Below are positions 1-8,606 of a stretch of DNA of 28,498 bases, in pieces. Source of the DNA: a virus. The translations under genes and the position numbers were made by a program. The notes under the pieces are model-generated. The model was not told the DNA's origin, did no database searches, and was given only the letters and a program-made list of their open reading frames with translations. The DNA is taken from positions 1-28,498 of the IMG/VR virus record IMGVR_UViG_3300036828_001641. One strand, given 5' to 3'. Position 1 is the stretch's first letter; every line of letters begins with the position of its first letter.

Positions 1-291
1 AAAAGCACCCAATCTTTTTTTACTAGCGAGCGTTTTTTGGCTTAGGGCGGTCCCTACTTGGCTCCTGGCGATTGCCTCCTGTTGCGCGGCGCGTACCGCA
101 GGATTAAGCATCGATGCCTGGAGTATCCCCGGCAGATTTTGGCCTGCACTAAGCGCCGTTTGCCAGGATCGCGCCAAAATTTCGCCGGTTTGCGAGGGCA
201 CATTGACCGGTGTCGCCACGTAATGCGTCGGACTGAATGAATAAGGAGCGCTGATTCCAGCCTGTTGAAATTGTGTTGCGGGATCGGCCAT
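1..291 (-). CDS. Partial virion-associated hypothetical protein (N-terminus only)
   Basis: An open frame starts at ATG 291-289 and runs to the left edge without a stop, giving 97 residues of an incomplete protein beginning MADPATQFQQAGISAPYSF. It starts three bases after the stop of the Pro/Gln-rich gene, and the sequence GAGGACC just upstream can serve as ribosome binding site, so it is the next gene of the operon. The visible part is rich in Ala, Gln and Ser and has a helical stretch with several alanines. I do not recognise a family. The context suggests another virion or tail-interior protein. The ORFs on the opposite strand here are shadows. Confidence 0.7.
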   Translation of the reverse strand, partial: MADPATQFQQAGISAPYSFSPTHYVATPVNVPSQTGEILARSWQTALSAGQNLPGILQASMLNPAVRAAQQEAIARSQVGTALSQKTLASKKRLGAF

Positions 292-294
292 AGG

Positions 295-2382
295 TTAGGT
301 CCTCACTTGTCCAAGGCTTACTGGCGCTGGTGGTGGAGCAACTTGGTTACCCATGGATGCTGGCGTTATCCATCGCCAGGGCGGGGTGCTCGCGGCGATA
401 TCTTTGGAGGCTTGCGTCAAGGCGCTACCGATTCCAGAAGCGACACCTGCGGCCTGTAGGGTGGGCACTCCTGTGCCCGGGCCACTCACGCCTGCTGCGC
501 CTACGCCAGCAACGGGTTCTCCGGTCACGTAGGCCTGCTCGCCAGCGAGCGAACCAATATTTGGGGCCGAAGCATAAGCCTGCGCCTGTTTAGCCCGAAT
601 CGCATTCTGAATTGTCTGTTGATAGTTTGAACCAGCTGGACCCCGGCTTGTGCCTTGGGATGTATCCTCGCCCTGAGCGCTCCCTGGAGACCCCGTTTGC
701 GGCTGTTGGCTTCCTTGTTGCTGCTGCATGCGCGAAGGTTGGTCTTGAGGGCTAGCAGCGGGATGCCATGGATTAGCAGGGAGGCCCAGCAATGATGAGA
801 CTGCATTCGATATGTAAGGATCATCGTGAACGGTGCCCGAGTACGGCACAGGCGTTGTGTAGCCCGACCCTGGCGTTACATATCCGCCGCCCTGCATTCG
901 TAAAACTTGCGGCTGCTGGTCCTGGGGATACACATAGCCGCCGGTCTGCATCTTGGCTGGAGGAGGAGCAGTTGGCCCCCTCGGAGGCATCCCGGAAAAC
1001 CCGTGCTGAAACCCTTCCATAAATGCGGAGGACAGTCCCGGAGGCGCAGCTGGCGCAGCTGGAGGCATCGCCTGGACCCCAGGCTGAGCGGAAGCATTGA
1101 GTCGTGCTAGGTTCTGCGGCCCCATAGCCGCGGTTGCCTCCCGGTTCACTACGAATTCGCCTGGAGTCAACATCGCCGGCACTCTGTCGGTGTTCGGCTG
1201 TTGCGCTAGCGGAGTCGCTCTAGCGGTCGCAGCGTTGGCCGCAGGGGTCACAGGCATTTGCGGCATCTGAGCCGCATTAGCCTGGGGAGTTGGTGTCAAC
1301 GGTGACGTGGGTAAACCGCCCCAGCCTACTGGCTGGTTCAAGGTTGGCATCGGCGCTTTAACGAACACGCCCGGTTGGGTCGCCCAGGGACCGGAGGCGA
1401 TCTGAGAGGGCAGCTGCGAGGCGCCTGGGAGTAGTCCGGCCTGCTGCATCCGCTGAAAATCCCCTGGATTTAAAGCGTTGATCTGATCTGCGGTAAACGT
1501 CCGACCCTGGTAATTGACGGGTGGCCCCTGGTAATTGCCTACCAGCGCGCCCGGAGCGTTGCCCACTTGGTAAGCCGTTGGTTGCCCGGCCGGGGACACG
1601 CCGCTCTTATCGCTTGGCGAACCGCTTGGCCAGGGGTTAGTCAGCATGGAGGTTCCGGGTCCCAGCGCCCAGGCCCCAAGGAGATTCGCCTGATTATATG
1701 GGTTGTTCAGGCCTGAGGCAGCGCCGCTGGCCAGGGCCTGCCAATTCTGATAGGTTTGAGTACTTGGAGGACCCTGGCCGCTGGCAAGGGTCATAGGCTG
1801 CACCTGCCCGCCCTCCTGGAACCATTGGGGCTGTTGCTGCTGCTGGATAAGCGGATTTTGCGGTTGGGGCAATTGCGGCTGCTGCATCCCCATCCCTTGC
1901 CCAAGACTAAAGAGCGGTGTCGCCCCAGCTGCGTTCGCTTGCGGCACATTCGTCGTCGTGGGCACCGGAATCATCGGCATCTGCGGCGTAGGTCTTAGCG
2001 GAGTAGTCTGGACTGTCGGCATCGGCTGAGCCGGAGACAGTTGCGGCATTTGCGGCTGCTGGGGCTGTTGTTGCGGCTGTTGCTGGGGGACATATCCCTG
2101 CAGTAGATTCGCCATGGTCTGAAACGGGACGCCACCAATGACTTGACCGCCGCCCATGGTCTGTACCCCGTGCCCTGCCGCGCCATAGGTACCGGCCCCT
2201 CCAGGTGTATAGGTGCCCCCGATCATGGCGTTGATCGATTGCGGGTTTTGCTGATACAGCTTAAAGGCATCTTGCAGCTGAGAAGGACTGGAACCTCCGC
2301 CCAAACCTGCCGATTTCACCAGGGCGTTAAATTGGTCCTGGGTCATTTGGTTTTTTTGAGAATTACCGTTACCGTTAGCCAT
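295..2382 (-). CDS. Pro/Gln/Gly-rich virion protein with tape-measure-like motif
   Basis: 695 residues, starting at ATG 2382 three bases after the TfuA stop, with AAGGA upstream as ribosome binding site. The protein is strongly low-complexity. Residues about 95-200 are Pro/Gln-rich, with runs such as QQQPQQQPQQPQ. The C-terminal half carries Gly-Gly-Tyr-Val repeats (MQTGGYV, MQGGGYV) and an EGGQV element. Near residue 405 is DRVPAMLTPGEFVVNREAT, closely resembling the VPAMLTPGEFV element seen in many tail tape-measure and internal tail proteins. There is no signal peptide, and the extreme C-terminus is not clearly transmembrane. I infer an elongated or disordered tail-associated structural protein. 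The precise role is unknown, and composition alone could mislead homology searches. Confidence 0.8.
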   Translation of the reverse strand: MANGNGNSQKNQMTQDQFNALVKSAGLGGGSSPSQLQDAFKLYQQNPQSINAMIGGTYTPGGAGTYGAAGHGVQTMGGGQVIGGVPFQTMANLLQGYVPQQQPQQQPQQPQMPQLSPAQPMPTVQTTPLRPTPQMPMIPVPTTTNVPQANAAGATPLFSLGQGMGMQQPQLPQPQNPLIQQQQQPQWFQEGGQVQPMTLASGQGPPSTQTYQNWQALASGAASGLNNPYNQANLLGAWALGPGTSMLTNPWPSGSPSDKSGVSPAGQPTAYQVGNAPGALVGNYQGPPVNYQGRTFTADQINALNPGDFQRMQQAGLLPGASQLPSQIASGPWATQPGVFVKAPMPTLNQPVGWGGLPTSPLTPTPQANAAQMPQMPVTPAANAATARATPLAQQPNTDRVPAMLTPGEFVVNREATAAMGPQNLARLNASAQPGVQAMPPAAPAAPPGLSSAFMEGFQHGFSGMPPRGPTAPPPAKMQTGGYVYPQDQQPQVLRMQGGGYVTPGSGYTTPVPYSGTVHDDPYISNAVSSLLGLPANPWHPAASPQDQPSRMQQQQGSQQPQTGSPGSAQGEDTSQGTSRGPAGSNYQQTIQNAIRAKQAQAYASAPNIGSLAGEQAYVTGEPVAGVGAAGVSGPGTGVPTLQAAGVASGIGSALTQASKDIAASTPPWRWITPASMGNQVAPPPAPVSLGQVRT

Positions 2383-2385
2383 TAC

Positions 2386-3762
2386 TTAGAGTTCCTTTCC
2401 AGCTGTGACCCGAGAGACGGCCACGCCAAGTTCGGTCAGATTAGAAAAGCCCGTTTCCAACAGGTATTCTTCAATGTTGCATTTGAGTTCGAGTCCCTCT
2501 TTTTCGAGGTATTGTGCCAACAAGGTGACCGTGGGCGTATCCAGGTTAACTCCCAGCCAGTCATCGACACCGCTTTGCTTGATCTTTTCTTCGAGCTGGA
2601 CAGCTTGTACCGCCCAGTAGTCAAACCCCTGATGCGTACGCAAATAATCGATAAGCGACTGGGTATTGCGCCGATACATCTTCGTCACCGTATGGGCGTG
2701 TTGAAGCTTACGGATGCGCGCGTTCTGGATCATCAGCCGATCGTATTCGTGAGGGCTCCAGCCGTTGTTTTCTAAAAAGCAACGAAAGTCCTCGGTCGTC
2801 GCGATCTCGCTTCGTTGCTGAAACCGTTGATTTTCCCGTTCGATTTCGGATAAGTCGACCGTCACGCAAAGCGCATCGCAAAGCATGAGCGCTAATTCTT
2901 GATTGGCTGAATCCCAACAGATGCGTTCGTACTCTGGGTTGTGCAAGAGCACATAAGCGTCAAGGTGTTGTTGCGGGATCTCCGTACCATTAACCTTGAT
3001 CTTCCGGTCGCGTTCATAGAGTGCATGGAAAAAGCGGGATAGGTCTTCTGGAGCCGGGGTGCGCATGGCGGTGGGCTGGTAATCCGCGTAGCCGCCCAGA
3101 GTCCGGCTGGCATCGATCGATTTCTGCGGCTCGTGCGGGAAACTAACTCCAAAAGCTTCTCCCCAGATCTTCTCGCAACGCTCGGGCGTCCTGTCCATGT
3201 AGGAGACTTCCCCCATAGTAGAGAGGAACTCGCGCGCTTGTACCGCAACTGGTTGACCGGGGAATTCGCGTTCGTAGTGTTCGACGCCGGCGCGGATATC
3301 AACCAGAGGAATGGTCTTTGCGAAATATTGGGTAAACCCTCCCTTGGTAGTAACTTCGTTATAGGTTAGGGCGACTTCCGCATCGTCTTCGGTGACACGG
3401 TCCCGATAGAATTCATAGACGCGGCCGATCCCGATCATGCCGAGATAGTCAAGCTCCGCAGCGCGCAGGGCGCCCATCGAAGAGGCCCCGTAGACTCCCT
3501 TGACCCCAGGGTATTGAAGCGCGTAAACGATTTCCTTGTGCCAGGGCGACAAGTTTTGCGAAAAGCAACCGTCGATGAGGATGATCCGGTCTGGATTTTC
3601 GTTGACCAAATCGGAAACGATATCGCCTTGTTTGCAGGGCGGTTTGTAGACGGCAAAAGGCAGAATCGACTTTGCCTGGATCAAAGGAAGACTCGGCCCG
3701 AGGTAAACCAAAATCTTTTCGGGTTTTTCGGTATTACCGTTCTTTATATTGGGAGTTTCCAT
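2386..3762 (-). CDS. tfuA: TfuA-like protein, partner of YcaO
   Basis: 458 residues from ATG 3762. An upstream in-frame start at 3837 exists but lies deep inside ycaO. The chosen start overlaps the ycaO end by 19 nt, a coupled arrangement. The N-terminal half (about residues 16-200) is a TfuA domain: ILVYLGPSLPL at 17-27, RIILIDGCF near 59-67, and the diagnostic GASSMGALRAAEL at 92-104, followed by a RVYEFYRD element. In known systems TfuA assists YcaO in backbone thioamidation (archaeal methyl-coenzyme M reductase, thioamitide peptides) and is found in the trifolitoxin locus. About 250 further C-terminal residues, helical and charged, lie beyond the core and match no family I can name. Operon pairing with ycaO strongly supports a joint function. 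The substrate is unknown. Confidence 0.9.
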   Translation of the reverse strand: METPNIKNGNTEKPEKILVYLGPSLPLIQAKSILPFAVYKPPCKQGDIVSDLVNENPDRIILIDGCFSQNLSPWHKEIVYALQYPGVKGVYGASSMGALRAAELDYLGMIGIGRVYEFYRDRVTEDDAEVALTYNEVTTKGGFTQYFAKTIPLVDIRAGVEHYEREFPGQPVAVQAREFLSTMGEVSYMDRTPERCEKIWGEAFGVSFPHEPQKSIDASRTLGGYADYQPTAMRTPAPEDLSRFFHALYERDRKIKVNGTEIPQQHLDAYVLLHNPEYERICWDSANQELALMLCDALCVTVDLSEIERENQRFQQRSEIATTEDFRCFLENNGWSPHEYDRLMIQNARIRKLQHAHTVTKMYRRNTQSLIDYLRTHQGFDYWAVQAVQLEEKIKQSGVDDWLGVNLDTPTVTLLAQYLEKEGLELKCNIEEYLLETGFSNLTELGVAVSRVTAGKEL

Positions 3763-5000
3763 GACTGTTCCCGAGCCTCTTCCGCAGGTTTTTTCTCTGC
3801 CAGCTCTTTGAGCTTTCTGGCCGCATAAGAGCGACATCGCAGCCCAGGAGACCAGTGGTCAAAGTGGAAACCTTCACACTGCGGACTCATTACCCGGACG
3901 ACGTGAACCGTGTCGTTCACATAGGAACCCATTTGTTTGACGAAGACTTCCGAAACCCCGAACTGCTTGACCAGTCTGAGTAAGTAGCGCAGTTCGGTCC
4001 TGACGTCTGGAAACGAGACGGTTCGATAGTCGGAGAGCGGTGCGCCAACTGGCAAATCATTCGTAAAGAGCTCATGCAGCTTAGCCTGATCCATCCGTTT
4101 CATAACCAGGAATTGGCGCCGGAACAAATCGTCGCGTGCGCCTGAGATGTAGCAGCAGCGCGCCTGGGCAGCCTCGGTAACAGCGCGTAAAGCGGCTATT
4201 TCTGCGTTTAGGTGACAGCCGTACCCGCCAAAGGTGCCAAAGGCGTTGCCGCTTAAATCCAGCAGCAGCGCGCCAAAGACCGGCACTCGGTAATCGTTAG
4301 TGATGTCAAAGAGATGCACGCGTGAATCGGCTGCTTCGATCTTGCGTATGCAGGTCTCGATCCGGTCGGGCATCGAAATGAGCGGCGTACGAGTCAACAG
4401 CATTCCACTATCAAGGAGGAACTGGTTCAGGGTCCAGGCGTCCCGCTCGATAATTTCATATAGACCTGATAGAATTGCGTCCTCGACTGAGCCGCCGCTA
4501 GCCACTCCGTTCGACCCCATTTGGACGTATATCAGGGGTTGATCCTTGATCCTGTTGATCAGCCAAAGCAAATCGCTGGGCACGAGTTTAGGCGCCCCGT
4601 TCTGGATGTTGACCGCTTCCTCCCAGGCGATCGGAGTCAACTCGTTAACTATACCGGAGCGGGTAGGGAAACAGTCCTCAAGCGGCAAGTGCTCTTCTGC
4701 TGGCAATTCGATCGATCTGGCGACTCGGAACGGCCCGGTAGGATGTTCACCCGCATGGAATTCGATGGCTTCCATGATCGCTCCGCATCGCGAATAGGCC
4801 GGCTCCAAACCTTTTCCCGAATGAATCGAGATCGTCTCCGAAAGCGCACGCACACACGTGTGGACGGGCAGACCAATCGTATCCAGGTTGGTAAGGTCGG
4901 CGACCCGGGAAATGCCGAAATCCTCCAGCAGTTCTTTGCGCGAGAGCGCGTTAACCGCCTTGGCAGTTGCTTCACGAAGTTCTTTGCGGGTCATGCTCAT
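3744..5000 (-). CDS. ycaO: YcaO-domain ATP-dependent backbone-modifying enzyme
   Basis: 418 residues from ATG 5000, with GGAGG upstream; a second Met lies two codons further in. YcaO enzymes phosphorylate a backbone amide to drive azoline or, with TfuA, thioamide formation. The ATP/Mg-binding signatures are present: Ser70 and MEAIE at 76-80 (Glu77, Glu80), SNGVASG at 163-169, GLYEIIERDA at 179-188, and ALRAVTEAAQAR at 270-281. The N-terminus (FGISRVADLTNLDTIGLPV) is typical of YcaO proteins paired with TfuA. The protein ends in KLPI rather than the Pro-rich tail of azoline-forming YcaOs, and no E1-like/ocin-ThiF partner is encoded nearby. Both points favour thioamidation, though this is inferred. 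It follows the heptad-repeat virion gene by one base and overlaps tfuA. Confidence 0.95.
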   Translation of the reverse strand: MSMTRKELREATAKAVNALSRKELLEDFGISRVADLTNLDTIGLPVHTCVRALSETISIHSGKGLEPAYSRCGAIMEAIEFHAGEHPTGPFRVARSIELPAEEHLPLEDCFPTRSGIVNELTPIAWEEAVNIQNGAPKLVPSDLLWLINRIKDQPLIYVQMGSNGVASGGSVEDAILSGLYEIIERDAWTLNQFLLDSGMLLTRTPLISMPDRIETCIRKIEAADSRVHLFDITNDYRVPVFGALLLDLSGNAFGTFGGYGCHLNAEIAALRAVTEAAQARCCYISGARDDLFRRQFLVMKRMDQAKLHELFTNDLPVGAPLSDYRTVSFPDVRTELRYLLRLVKQFGVSEVFVKQMGSYVNDTVHVVRVMSPQCEGFHFDHWSPGLRCRSYAARKLKELAEKKPAEEAREQSWKLPI

Positions 5001-5001
5001 G

Positions 5002-6732
5002 CTACCGACAACCTCCGAAGGCGTAAGCCATAAAGCAGCGATTATGGATGACTCGATTCATCGCCATTCGAATCAGTTTTTTCAGCGTTTCCATTCTATG
5101 CCGGTGAAGCTTTTCGGCTAGACTTTGCCCAAATCGCAGGTAGAGCGCTCTCAAGAACCGTGGGCATCTATCGCTCAAGAGCCAGCTGCGGAAATACAAC
5201 CAGCGCGGATTATCAACTCCCAGGCATTCGCGCGCTACCCAACAGGTGATGGCTGCTGCTGCGCCTGCAGCTGAGGCAACGGCTCCGGCACCCCCTATCC
5301 CAGCCGACAGCATTCCGGCTGATTGCTGCGACTGGAGTTGTTGTTGTTGCGCAGCCATCTGGGCTTGGTTGAAGGCTATGCCATTCATAGTCGCATAGTT
5401 GGATTGCTGGAATGAGTTGTAGGCACCGGCTTGGCCTAATTCGGTCTGGGCAAGGTTCACGCCGCCAAGGCCAAATGGCCGCTTCTGAAACATCTGAGCA
5501 GCATTTTGCATGTTACCCATAAGGTTGGTTGCCTGTTGGTTTTGCAGTCCGCCATAGATGTTAGCCATCTGGGCAGTGTTCATACCGTACTGTTCCTGTG
5601 CGGTTTGTGCGGCGCCATAAAGGCCTCCGGCACTTGCGGCAGCGTTTGCTCCCAAGCCATAGAGCTGTCCTGCACCGGCCAACTGGTTACCGGCTGCACC
5701 CATCGTCCCAGCGCCCTGAGCCAGCTGCTGACCGCCCAGACCTATGGTTTGCGCGCCCAGGCCTAACTGCTGGCCACCCAGACCCATGGTCTGAGCACCG
5801 GCACCATAGAGCCCTGCACCCGCTCCCATGGTCCCGGCACCAGCACCGATCATCTGTCCGCCCAGGCCACGCATCTGGCCGGCAGCGCCCAACATCGAGG
5901 AAGCTTGCCCGATGTCCGCCATCCCTTCGCCCCGCATCGCTTGACCGTACTGCAAGGTATTGAGCCCCAATTGACGGGCGGCGGCCGCCTGTCCGGCCAT
6001 CCCCTGACCGAGGGATGCTGCACCCAGAGCGCCCGCTGCTGAACCCAAGCCGGCTCTCATCATTTGTTGTTGAGTTTGCGGATCAATGGGTTCCTGTAAA
6101 AGTTGCTGGCCAATGTTATAGGGAGCCGCCGCCATCCCAGCCATCTGACCGCCTAATTGATTGAGTTGCTGGCCAATCCGACCTTGTTGTCCCCCCATGC
6201 CGATTAGCGGCTGAGCCATGCCGGCTTGCTGCGCACCCAGGCCGACCATCGGTCCTGCCAGTCCGGCTTGCTGAGCGCCCAGACCGGTAATTGGCCCAGC
6301 TAATCCAGCCTGTTGCTGGCCTAGTTGGGCCATCGGTTGAGCCAGACCCGCCTGCGTTGCTCCCAAGTTAAAAATCGGCTGAGCCGCGCTGGCCGCAGCT
6401 CCGGCTTGCGCTCTAAGCGCATTGATATCGCTAGTGGTTTGGGTGCCTTGCCGGCCAAGAATCTGATTTCCCAGCCCTTGCATGATTTGGCCTTGTCCAG
6501 CAGCGCCTGTGGCAACGCCGGGCACCTGTTGGTTAAGGCTGGCTTGATACTGGTTGTACGCGTCATTCAGGGCAGGATATCTGTTCGCGAAGTCCTGATC
6601 GGAAAGCGCATAACTTTGGATGTCACCGCCGATGGCCATCTGCTGCAGGCCCATCGCGGTGTTATAATCAAAGCCTGGAGGCGACCCTTGGGCGCTAAAC
6701 TGTGTTGATCCGCCGCCTGAACCGCCGCCCAT
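5002..6732 (-). CDS. Gly/Gln/Ala heptad-repeat virion protein with CWVARE C-terminal motif
   Basis: 576 residues. ATG 6732 is preceded by a near-perfect GGAGGAATAACTT ribosome binding site. Residues about 121-200 are 14-residue repeats of the type LGAQQAGLAGPMVG. Residues about 288-372 are 7-residue repeats such as GAGAGTM, GAGAGLY, GLGGQQL, i.e. half-units of the same period. The last 80 residues switch to a compact basic domain: CWVARECLGVDNPRWLYFRSW at about 497-517, then a helical Arg-rich tail. This CWVARE...W..FR.W pattern recurs at the C-terminus of tail/virion proteins of diverse phages. I infer a fibrous or helical internal tail component. Just upstream of ycaO and unusually Gly-rich, it is a candidate substrate, but that is speculation. 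Confidence 0.85.
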   Translation of the reverse strand: MGGGSGGGSTQFSAQGSPPGFDYNTAMGLQQMAIGGDIQSYALSDQDFANRYPALNDAYNQYQASLNQQVPGVATGAAGQGQIMQGLGNQILGRQGTQTTSDINALRAQAGAAASAAQPIFNLGATQAGLAQPMAQLGQQQAGLAGPITGLGAQQAGLAGPMVGLGAQQAGMAQPLIGMGGQQGRIGQQLNQLGGQMAGMAAAPYNIGQQLLQEPIDPQTQQQMMRAGLGSAAGALGAASLGQGMAGQAAAARQLGLNTLQYGQAMRGEGMADIGQASSMLGAAGQMRGLGGQMIGAGAGTMGAGAGLYGAGAQTMGLGGQQLGLGAQTIGLGGQQLAQGAGTMGAAGNQLAGAGQLYGLGANAAASAGGLYGAAQTAQEQYGMNTAQMANIYGGLQNQQATNLMGNMQNAAQMFQKRPFGLGGVNLAQTELGQAGAYNSFQQSNYATMNGIAFNQAQMAAQQQQLQSQQSAGMLSAGIGGAGAVASAAGAAAAITCWVARECLGVDNPRWLYFRSWLLSDRCPRFLRALYLRFGQSLAEKLHRHRMETLKKLIRMAMNRVIHNRCFMAYAFGGCR

Positions 6733-6735
6733 AAG

Positions 6736-7137
6736 TTATTCCTCCTCCGTATAGGTATAAGCCATCTCCGGCGTTTTCTTGAGCCTGAGTGTCTTCATGT
6801 GTTCGGTTCCCAGTTGCTCCGCCAATCCACACAACAAAAAGATCGGATCTCCGTACTGACGCTTGGCTTCAATCGCGAGATCTCGCACGATCCGGACGAA
6901 ATCCTTTGGATCTAATAGATCCGGATTGAACCCAGGGCTGATGACCACTCGTTCAGAAATCTGGAAATAGGCCCGGATCCTCCCCCGGTAATAAACCAGG
7001 AACAATGGAAATCGGCGTTCCGCCTCATAGCCATGGACGGAGCACGCCAGTTCATCGACATTGTACCGGCGCAACTCCTTTTCGTTATTTACCCGAATCA
7101 GGCTGATCTGCTCATGAACTTTATGTAAGTCTTGCAT
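6736..7137 (-). CDS. Small hypothetical tail-region protein
   Basis: 133 residues from ATG 7137 (MQDLHKVHEQISLIRVNNEK). Longer starts to 7242 lie wholly inside the fibre-like gene and look non-coding. It overlaps the end of that gene by 17 nt and ends three bases before the next start. The protein is soluble and mixed alpha/beta, with a hydrophobic strand-like FPLFLVYYRGRIRAYFQI core and an acidic end (TYTEEE). No signal peptide or membrane segment is visible. I do not recognise the family. By position it may be a tail assembly factor or adaptor, or a small protein acting on the host. Confidence 0.8.
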   Translation of the reverse strand: MQDLHKVHEQISLIRVNNEKELRRYNVDELACSVHGYEAERRFPLFLVYYRGRIRAYFQISERVVISPGFNPDLLDPKDFVRIVRDLAIEAKRQYGDPIFLLCGLAEQLGTEHMKTLRLKKTPEMAYTYTEEE

Positions 7138-8407
7138 CGGCTCTGATGATGGTGGCGAGTTCATCTGTCTTGGCGACAGTAGGAGTGGTGTTCTGGACGA
7201 CGCCTTTTTGGGTTGCGGCCAAAGTCGCGGTGGCAATGTCAACGCCGCTGGTCAGGTCAGTAACGTTGCCGGAAGCATGGCTATTGAATCCGTAAGGGAC
7301 AACCGTTGGTGCTTTGCACATGCGCCTGGGAAAAGCGAAACTCCAAAGAACTGCGTTAGTGGTCTGTGCTGACGCCTGGACCGGAATGCCTACGGTGGTG
7401 CTTTGATAACTGAACCCCGTATAATAGTAGCGTTGCATCTCCTCAAAATCCTGTGAGAAGGGAGACACCTGTAAATAGCTGGGCACGCTCGCTTCTTCGA
7501 ACTTGAAGCCGGTAACCTTCATCTGGTTATTGAGGACTGTTAAGAGGTTGCTGTTTTGGGCGCTGCCGGCATAGAAGGCCGGTTGCCAGCTGCTGAGGTT
7601 AGCGGTTTGCCACTGGCTGCCCACGCCCAGGGGTACTCCAACGTAGAGCCCGGTGGCTCCCTCCGCATAGCTCCAGGTGCCTGCGGTTGGGAATGCCGGG
7701 ATCGCCGGGATATTGACTCGGACCCAAGTGCTGGCCTGTGTAGAGGAAATGGAAAACTGGAAAACGTAACTGTGATCACGTCCAGTATTGGTGATATAAG
7801 CCGAGTAAGTCCCTGCTTGGTTAACCCACGCAAAGAAGCTCAAGGTCGTGATCTGGCCCTGCAGCATACCGATATCGGCGCCTTCAATCAGGTGCTCATG
7901 GCTGTACAGATCAGCCGCAGCTAAGGTCGGAACCAGGGTCGGTCCCACCGTGTAGCGCATAGCCGATATGACTTGGTCGTTATCAACTGAGGCTGGCGGC
8001 CCGACATCGACTGCAATCGCCAGCACATTGGCTAAAGTCGACCGAGCCAGCGCCAAGTCGTAGGTCTGGGTGACTCCAGCGCCAAGTGTGAAGGAGGTGC
8101 CCTGCTGGGCAACTTGATAAATAGGGTTGCGGCAAAAGTTCTTAGTCGGTTTGACGGTGACGCTCTGGGGCAGGTACTGGCTAGTAGTCGGATCCCAGAA
8201 GTACCAAGTGCCCCCCATGGCGATCGGACCCTGGTCGGTCGTAGGCAACGTTGAACCGGGCGGCAGAATTAAACCGGTCAGGAAATTGCCCTGGATGGTG
8301 CCAGTCGCCAACTGGCAGAATTGCTGAAAGGTTTCGTCCATGTCGCCCTGGAAACCTTCCGGAAAGGGTGCGACAGACAGATCAAAAGGTAAAGGGGTGG
8401 TAGCCAT
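7121..8407 (-). CDS. Tail fibre / receptor-binding-like protein
   Basis: 428 residues from ATG 8407. The N-terminus (about 1-75) resembles virion-attachment segments of tail-fibre proteins, with a DETFQQFCQLATGTI helix and a LPPGSTLPTTDQGPIAMGGTWYFWD strand region. From about residue 88 (KNFCRNPIYQVAQQGTSF) it reads as a beta-rich module rich in Thr, Ser and Gly like fibre jelly-roll domains. It has aromatic-rich strands (SFFAWVNQAGTYSAYI, GTWSYAEGATGLYVGV) and a SPFSQDFEEMQRYYYTG element common in fibre proteins. I infer host recognition or a base-plate fibre. No catalytic lyase or hydrolase motif is apparent. It lies in the tail gene cluster, six bases downstream of a 63-aa gene. Confidence 0.75.
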   Translation of the reverse strand: MATTPLPFDLSVAPFPEGFQGDMDETFQQFCQLATGTIQGNFLTGLILPPGSTLPTTDQGPIAMGGTWYFWDPTTSQYLPQSVTVKPTKNFCRNPIYQVAQQGTSFTLGAGVTQTYDLALARSTLANVLAIAVDVGPPASVDNDQVISAMRYTVGPTLVPTLAAADLYSHEHLIEGADIGMLQGQITTLSFFAWVNQAGTYSAYITNTGRDHSYVFQFSISSTQASTWVRVNIPAIPAFPTAGTWSYAEGATGLYVGVPLGVGSQWQTANLSSWQPAFYAGSAQNSNLLTVLNNQMKVTGFKFEEASVPSYLQVSPFSQDFEEMQRYYYTGFSYQSTTVGIPVQASAQTTNAVLWSFAFPRRMCKAPTVVPYGFNSHASGNVTDLTSGVDIATATLAATQKGVVQNTTPTVAKTDELATIIRADARLT

Positions 8408-8413
8408 GCTCGC

Positions 8414-8605
8414 TTACCAGTGGTGATTTGGCCGCGACAGATACAAAACCCTCGGCCCGAACGGATTTTTAATGAACCTGGGATTGCTTTGCAGGGTGTC
8501 GTAAATGATCTCTTTAGAGCGGTTGTGGTAGGTGGGTGGCATCCCGGTTTGCGGGACTAAGCCAACCGGCATCAGGGTAACCGGCGGCGGTGTTCCGTTG
8601 CTCAT
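8414..8605 (-). CDS. Small hypothetical protein between tail genes
   Basis: 63 residues from ATG 8605, one base after the stop of the 613-residue gene; the longer frame to 8692 is inside that gene. The sequence starts MSNGTPPPVTLMPVGLVPQ and ends with Pro, Arg and His (FGPRVLYLSRPNHHW). The N-terminal half is Pro-rich and hydrophobic, the rest polar. No family is recognised. Its compact placement between two virion genes with minimal gaps supports it being translated. A small tail or connector accessory role is possible but unproven. Confidence 0.7.
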   Translation of the reverse strand: MSNGTPPPVTLMPVGLVPQTGMPPTYHNRSKEIIYDTLQSNPRFIKNPFGPRVLYLSRPNHHW

Positions 8606-8606
8606 A

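Noticed and set aside
2143-2775. 210-codon plus-strand ORF across the end of the TfuA gene
   Set aside because: Antisense to two well-supported genes, with no binding site or recognisable motif; a composition shadow.
5690-6360. CRISPR-like or satellite array
   Set aside because: The 21- and 42-bp periodicity follows codon triplets and encodes protein repeats, with no spacer-like unique segments.
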